The position numbers were made by a program, and so were the translations under genes. A DNA stretch of 64,000 nt from JALYNX01 sp963724825 (GTDB taxonomy: Bacteria; Actinomycetota; Acidimicrobiia; Spongiisociales; ZC4RG35): contig CAVRWT010000017.1 in NCBI GenBank assembly GCA_963724825.1, forward strand, positions 91,574-155,573, given 5' to 3'. The notes below the pieces were generated by a model, which was not told where the DNA came from, did no database searches, and saw nothing but the letters and a program-made list of their open reading frames with translations. Position 1 is the stretch's first letter; the number at the start of each line of letters is the position of its first letter. Shown one piece after another: positions 60,755 through 64,000 of the stretch.

Positions 60755-61612
60755 ATGACTGCCTCAAGCGCCCCCATGCCACGGCCCCGCAGATTCGACC
60801 TCGGGCGGTTCGCTCTTGTACACGATCGCGATCTCGGTGCTGCTTGTGATCGTGGTCCCACTCAGCTTCTCGATCCTCGGTGGGTTCCGGAGCAACGCCC
60901 AGCTCGCCGCCGACCCGGTCGGGCTTCCCGACCCCTGGATCTGGACCAACTACCAGACGACCTTCACCGACCCGGACTTCTATCGCTGGGTCAAGAACAG
61001 CTTGCTGGTCGCACTGATGGCCACCTTGCTGGTGCTGCCCGCCGCATCGCTTGCCGCATTCGTCATCGCCGGTACCGGTTCCGGGGCCGGGAGATCATCT
61101 TCGCATTCTTCACCCTCGGGCTTCTCTTTCCCGTTGCGGTGGCGATCCTGCCCTTGTTCATCACATTGCGTCAGACCGGCCTGCTCAATAACCCACTAGG
61201 CCTCGCCCTGCCCCAGGCAGCGTTCGGCCTCCCGCTTTCGATCGTCATCCTGAGGCCTTTCTTTCGCAGCATCCCCCGCGACCTCGAGGACGCCGCCTCG
61301 ATCGACGGTTGCGGTCCGTTCCGCTTCTACTGGTCCATCATGCTCCCGCTCTCCCGCCCGGTGCTGAGCACGATCGCCGTCCTCACCATCGTCGGGAGCT
61401 GGAACGCATTCCTGCTGCCTCTGTTGGTGCTGACCAAGCCGGAGCAATGGACGTTGCCCCTCGGCATCAACAACATCTCGGCCCAGTACGTCACCGACAC
61501 CGCGATGATCCTCGCCTATACCACCGTGGCGATGATTCCCGCCCTTATCTTCTACTTCATAGCCCAACGCCAGATCGTCAGTGGTCTCACGGCAGGAGGG
61601 GTCAAGGGATGA
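60755..61612 (+). CDS. Sugar ABC transporter permease 2 (two frameshifts)
   Basis: This MalG/UgpE-type permease of about 285 residues reads RRFDLGRFAL then, one frame on, LYTIAISVLLVIVVPLSFSILGGFRSNAQ...NYQTTFTDPDFYRWVKNSLLVALMATLLVLP and back to the first frame at YRFRGREIIFAFFTLGLLFPVAVAILPLF. The EAA loop is RDLEDAASIDGCGPFRFYWSIMLPLSRPV. One extra base near 60815 and one missing base near 61066 explain it. Start ATG 60755 follows permease 1 by 1 bp. The stop overlaps the GH3 start in ATGA. Confidence 0.88.
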   Translation: MTASSAPMPRPRRFDLGRFALVHDRDLGAACDRGPTQLLDPRWVPEQRPARRRPGRASRPLDLDQLPDDLHRPGLLSLGQEQLAGRTDGHLAGAARRIACRIRHRRYRFRGREIIFAFFTLGLLFPVAVAILPLFITLRQTGLLNNPLGLALPQAAFGLPLSIVILRPFFRSIPRDLEDAASIDGCGPFRFYWSIMLPLSRPVLSTIAVLTIVGSWNAFLLPLLVLTKPEQWTLPLGINNISAQYVTDTAMILAYTTVAMIPALIFYFIAQRQIVSGLTAGGVKG

Positions 61613-63978
61613 CCGCACTAACTCTTGAAGGCGAACAGCCGCTCTATCGCGACCCGGCGCTGTCGGTCCAGGAGAGAGTCGAAGATCTACTCGAACGGAT
61701 GACCTGGGACGAGAAGATCGCCCAGTTGGGCAGCGTGTGGGTCTTTCAGATCCTCGACAACAAGCGAGTTCTCCGCCGACAAGGCGCGGGACCTTCTGCA
61801 GAATGGTCTGGGGCAGGTGACCAGGGTGTCGGGAGCGAGCAGCCTCGATGCAAAGGGTGCGGCGCGAGTTGCCAATTCGATTCAGGAGCACCTCCTCAAC
61901 GAAACCCGGCTGGGCATTCCGGCGATCGTCCACGAGGAGATCTGCTCGGGATTGATGGCGCGTGAGTCGACCGTCTTCCCTCAGGCGATCGGCGTCGCAA
62001 ACACCTGGGAGCCAACACTTGCGGAGGAAATGGCCGACGTGGTCAGAGTGCAGATGCGATCCATGGGCGCCCACCAGGGCCTTTCACCGGTGCTGGACAT
62101 CTGTCGAGACCCGCGTTGGGGCCGCACCGAGGAGACCTTTGGAGAGGACCCCTACCTGGTGTCGACGATGGGGGTCGCCTTCGTCCGTGGCCTCCAGGGA
62201 GAACAACTGGGCGAGGGCGTCCTCGCGACCGCCAAGCACTTCGTCGGGTACGGCGCCTCACAGGGAGGCCTGAACTGGGCTCCTGCTCCCATCCCGGCCC
62301 GTGAGTTGCGGGAGGTCTATCTGCATCCCTTCGAAGCCGTGGTCAAGACTGCCGACCTGCAATCGATCATGAACGGCTACCACGAGTTGGACGGGATTCC
62401 GTGCGGGGCCGATGGTGATCTGCTCACCGGCCTTCTCCGGCACGATTGGGGCTTCGACGGCTCAGTCGTTTCTGACTACTTCTCCATACGTCAGCTCGCC
62501 AGCTACCACCATCTGACCGAGAGTGCGGCTGACGCTGCTGCGATCGCACTCAACGCAGGCCTCGACGTCGAACTGCCCAGCACTGATTGCTTCGGCGATC
62601 CCTTATTGGAGGCAATCCGATCGGGCTCGGTCAGTGACGTGACCGTGAACAACGCCGTGCGCAGAGTCCTTAGGGCCAAGTTCGAGCTGGGCCTGTTTGA
62701 GAATCCACACGTGGATCCCGAGGCGGCGTCCTCCGTGGTCGACACCCCGTTCCACCGCGACCTGGCCCGCCGAATCGCCCGCAAGAGCATGGTGCTCCTC
62801 AAGAACAACGACGTGCTTCCGTTGAGAGACGACCTGTCGTCGATCGCAGTGATCGGGCCCAACGCCGACGTGGCTCGCAACATGTTCGGTGACTACACCT
62901 ATCCGGCCCACATCGAGTCCCTGTTGGAGATGCGTCAATCGAGAGAATGTCTTCTCCATCCCCTTCCCGGACGACGGACAAGTTGATGACCCGACGCCAA
63001 AGGCGCCGACCGTTGTCGATGCACTTCGTGACCGTTTCGGGGAGAGAGTGCGATATGCCTCTGGCTGTGACATCCAGGGCGAGTCAAAGGACGGATTCGA
63101 GGAGGCCGTCGCCCTGGCGGCAAGCTCGGAGGTGGCGATCCTTGTGATGGGGGACAAGGCCGGGCTCACCGAGGACTGCACGACCGGTGAGGGGCGAGAC
63201 CGCCTCTCACTCGACTTGCCCGGTGTTCAGGAAGACCTGGTCAAAGCAGTGGTCGGCCACCGGCACCCCAGTAGTCCTGGTACTCGTCGCGGGACGGCCG
63301 GCCGGAAGCGTTTTGTCCCACGAAAGCTGCCAAGCCGTCATCGCGGCCGGACTGCCTGGCCAGGAAGGTGCAGGCGCGATCGTGGACGTGCTCAGCGGCG
63401 ACTTCAATCCCGGCGGCAAGCTCGCCATGTCGCACCCGCGAACGGTGGGCCAGATCCCTGTCTTCTATGGCCACAAGGTGTCGGGTGGCCGCTCGCACTG
63501 GAAGGGCGACTACGTCGATGGAGCTGCCGGGCCCCTGTATCCATTCGGCCACGGCCTCAGCTACACGACGTTCGAGCTATCGGAGATGACAGTCGGCACC
63601 GCAGAAGCCGGGTGGAACGACACGGTCACAATCACGGCACGTGTTTCAAACTTGGGTCCGCGTGACGGTGACGAAGTGGTGCAGTTGTATGTTCGCGACC
63701 CCGAAGCCAGCGTCACCCGACCTGTCCTGGAGTTGAAGGCCTTCAAGAGGGTCGAAGTTCCGGCCGGTGGGTCTGCGCTGGTGCGGTTTAGCTTGCCGAT
63801 GGGCCAGATCGGCTTCTACAACCGGGATCTCGACTACGTGGTGGAGCCCGGTCGGATCGATCTGCTGGTAGGTACGTCGTCATCCGACCTGGCCGAGATT
63901 GGATCCATAACCGTGGTCTCCGACCCCTCAGGCGATCCGCCCAGGAAGGTCTTTGACGGGTCGGCTGGGGTCAGCTGA
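61609..63978 (+). CDS. Glycoside hydrolase family 3, beta-glucosidase/xylosidase-like (three frameshifts)
   Basis: Joined across three frame changes, this is a GH3 enzyme of about 788 residues. N-terminal domain: VEDLLERMTWDEKIAQLGSVW, IVHEEICSGLMARESTVFPQAIGVANTWEP, DPRWGRTEETFGEDPYLVSTMG and the nucleophile Asp in GFDGSVVSDYFSIRQL. C-terminal domains: VLLKNNDVLPL, PVVLVLVAGRPAG, PLYPFGHGLSYTTFELSE and a terminal fibronectin-like domain (VTITARVSNLGPRDGDEVVQLYV). Breaks near 61765, 62935 and 63255 each correspond to one extra base. No signal peptide. With GH51 and the transporter it suggests cytoplasmic hydrolysis of arabinoxylan oligosaccharides. Confidence 0.9.
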
Positions 63979-64000
63979 CCGAAAACGCGTTTTCGGTCAG
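63975..64000. promoter_or_regulatory. 26-bp perfect palindrome overlapping the GH3 stop codon
   Basis: CTGACCGAAAACG (63975-63987) and its exact complement CGTTTTCGGTCAG (63988-64000) meet with no spacer. The stop TGA of GH3 lies inside it. The core GAAAACGCGTTTTC has the central CG of LacI-family operators but a different spacing from the sites at 57.2 and 58.3 kb, so it may serve a second regulator controlling a gene beyond the window. Confidence 0.7.

Noticed and set aside
51285..63978. Programmed +1 frameshifting in transporter and GH3 genes
   Set aside because: Sites share no slippery codon, stop codon or stimulatory structure and occur in unrelated genes throughout the window; consensus error is simpler.
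1..64000. tRNA, rRNA or riboswitch genes
   Set aside because: No gap exceeds about 140 bp, and I found no cloverleaf, rRNA segment or recognisable riboswitch core by reading the gaps.

Overview
The window is high-GC bacterial DNA with many GTG and TTG starts, dense 1-4 bp stop/start overlaps, a mycothiol-dependent maleylpyruvate-isomerase-like gene, a GuaB3-type IMP dehydrogenase paralogue and SigB-type partner switching. Together these point to Actinomycetota. A deep lineage such as Acidimicrobiia is my guess, but the class is not proven by the sequence. No rRNA, tRNA, CRISPR array, transposase or prophage gene was recognised, and no gap without a gene exceeds about 140 bp.

Layout. 1-5.1 kb: acyl-CoA dehydrogenase tail, CoA-binding protein, histidine degradation (hutH, hutI), a small membrane protein and a methyltransferase. 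5.1-15.7 kb: DUF2207/LemA pair, carbonic-anhydrase-like protein, DUF169 protein, a broken DinB-fold gene, sucC-sucD with a stand-alone B12-binding mutase domain, transaldolase, a nucleotidyltransferase, a broken lipoprotein gene and a two-TM channel. 15.7-30 kb: PcrA-type helicase, a sensor kinase, a CheA-like hybrid kinase, guaB3-guaA, a CPBP protease, trpS, a molybdopterin oxidoreductase fused to pentapeptide repeats, an LCP protein, a second kinase and a Nudix hydrolase. 30-42.4 kb: GNAT, a serine hydrolase, then an 11-gene complex I operon on the minus strand (nuoABCDHIJKLMN, no nuoEFG). 42.5-50.2 kb: an ECF sigma factor with a membrane GerMN/Gmad2 protein, an alkaline-phosphatase-family enzyme, and a SigB/RsbW/STAS/PP2C island with two extra RsbW-like proteins that lack ATP-site residues. 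50.3-55.5 kb: ferric-iron ABC transporter and moaA. 55.6-64 kb: arabinoside/xyloside utilisation: GH51, LacI regulator with operator-like sites, sugar ABC transporter, GH3.

The most unusual structure is a family of four imperfect inverted repeats of about 80-95 bp, all at gene ends or junctions of the nuo operon (31785-31863, 33346-33425, 37149-37242, 38158-38251). They share a two-part stem with an asymmetric 9-nt bulge (CGGCGTCTG) and show paired changes in both stem parts. Two copies are read in frame as the C-terminal tails of NuoM and NuoN.

Many genes contain frameshifts, about 28 in all. Of the 16 breaks in otherwise intact conserved genes, 15 correspond to one extra base and one to a missing base. 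This looks like insertion-biased consensus error rather than gene decay, so coordinates of frameshifted genes are given as the whole gene span.
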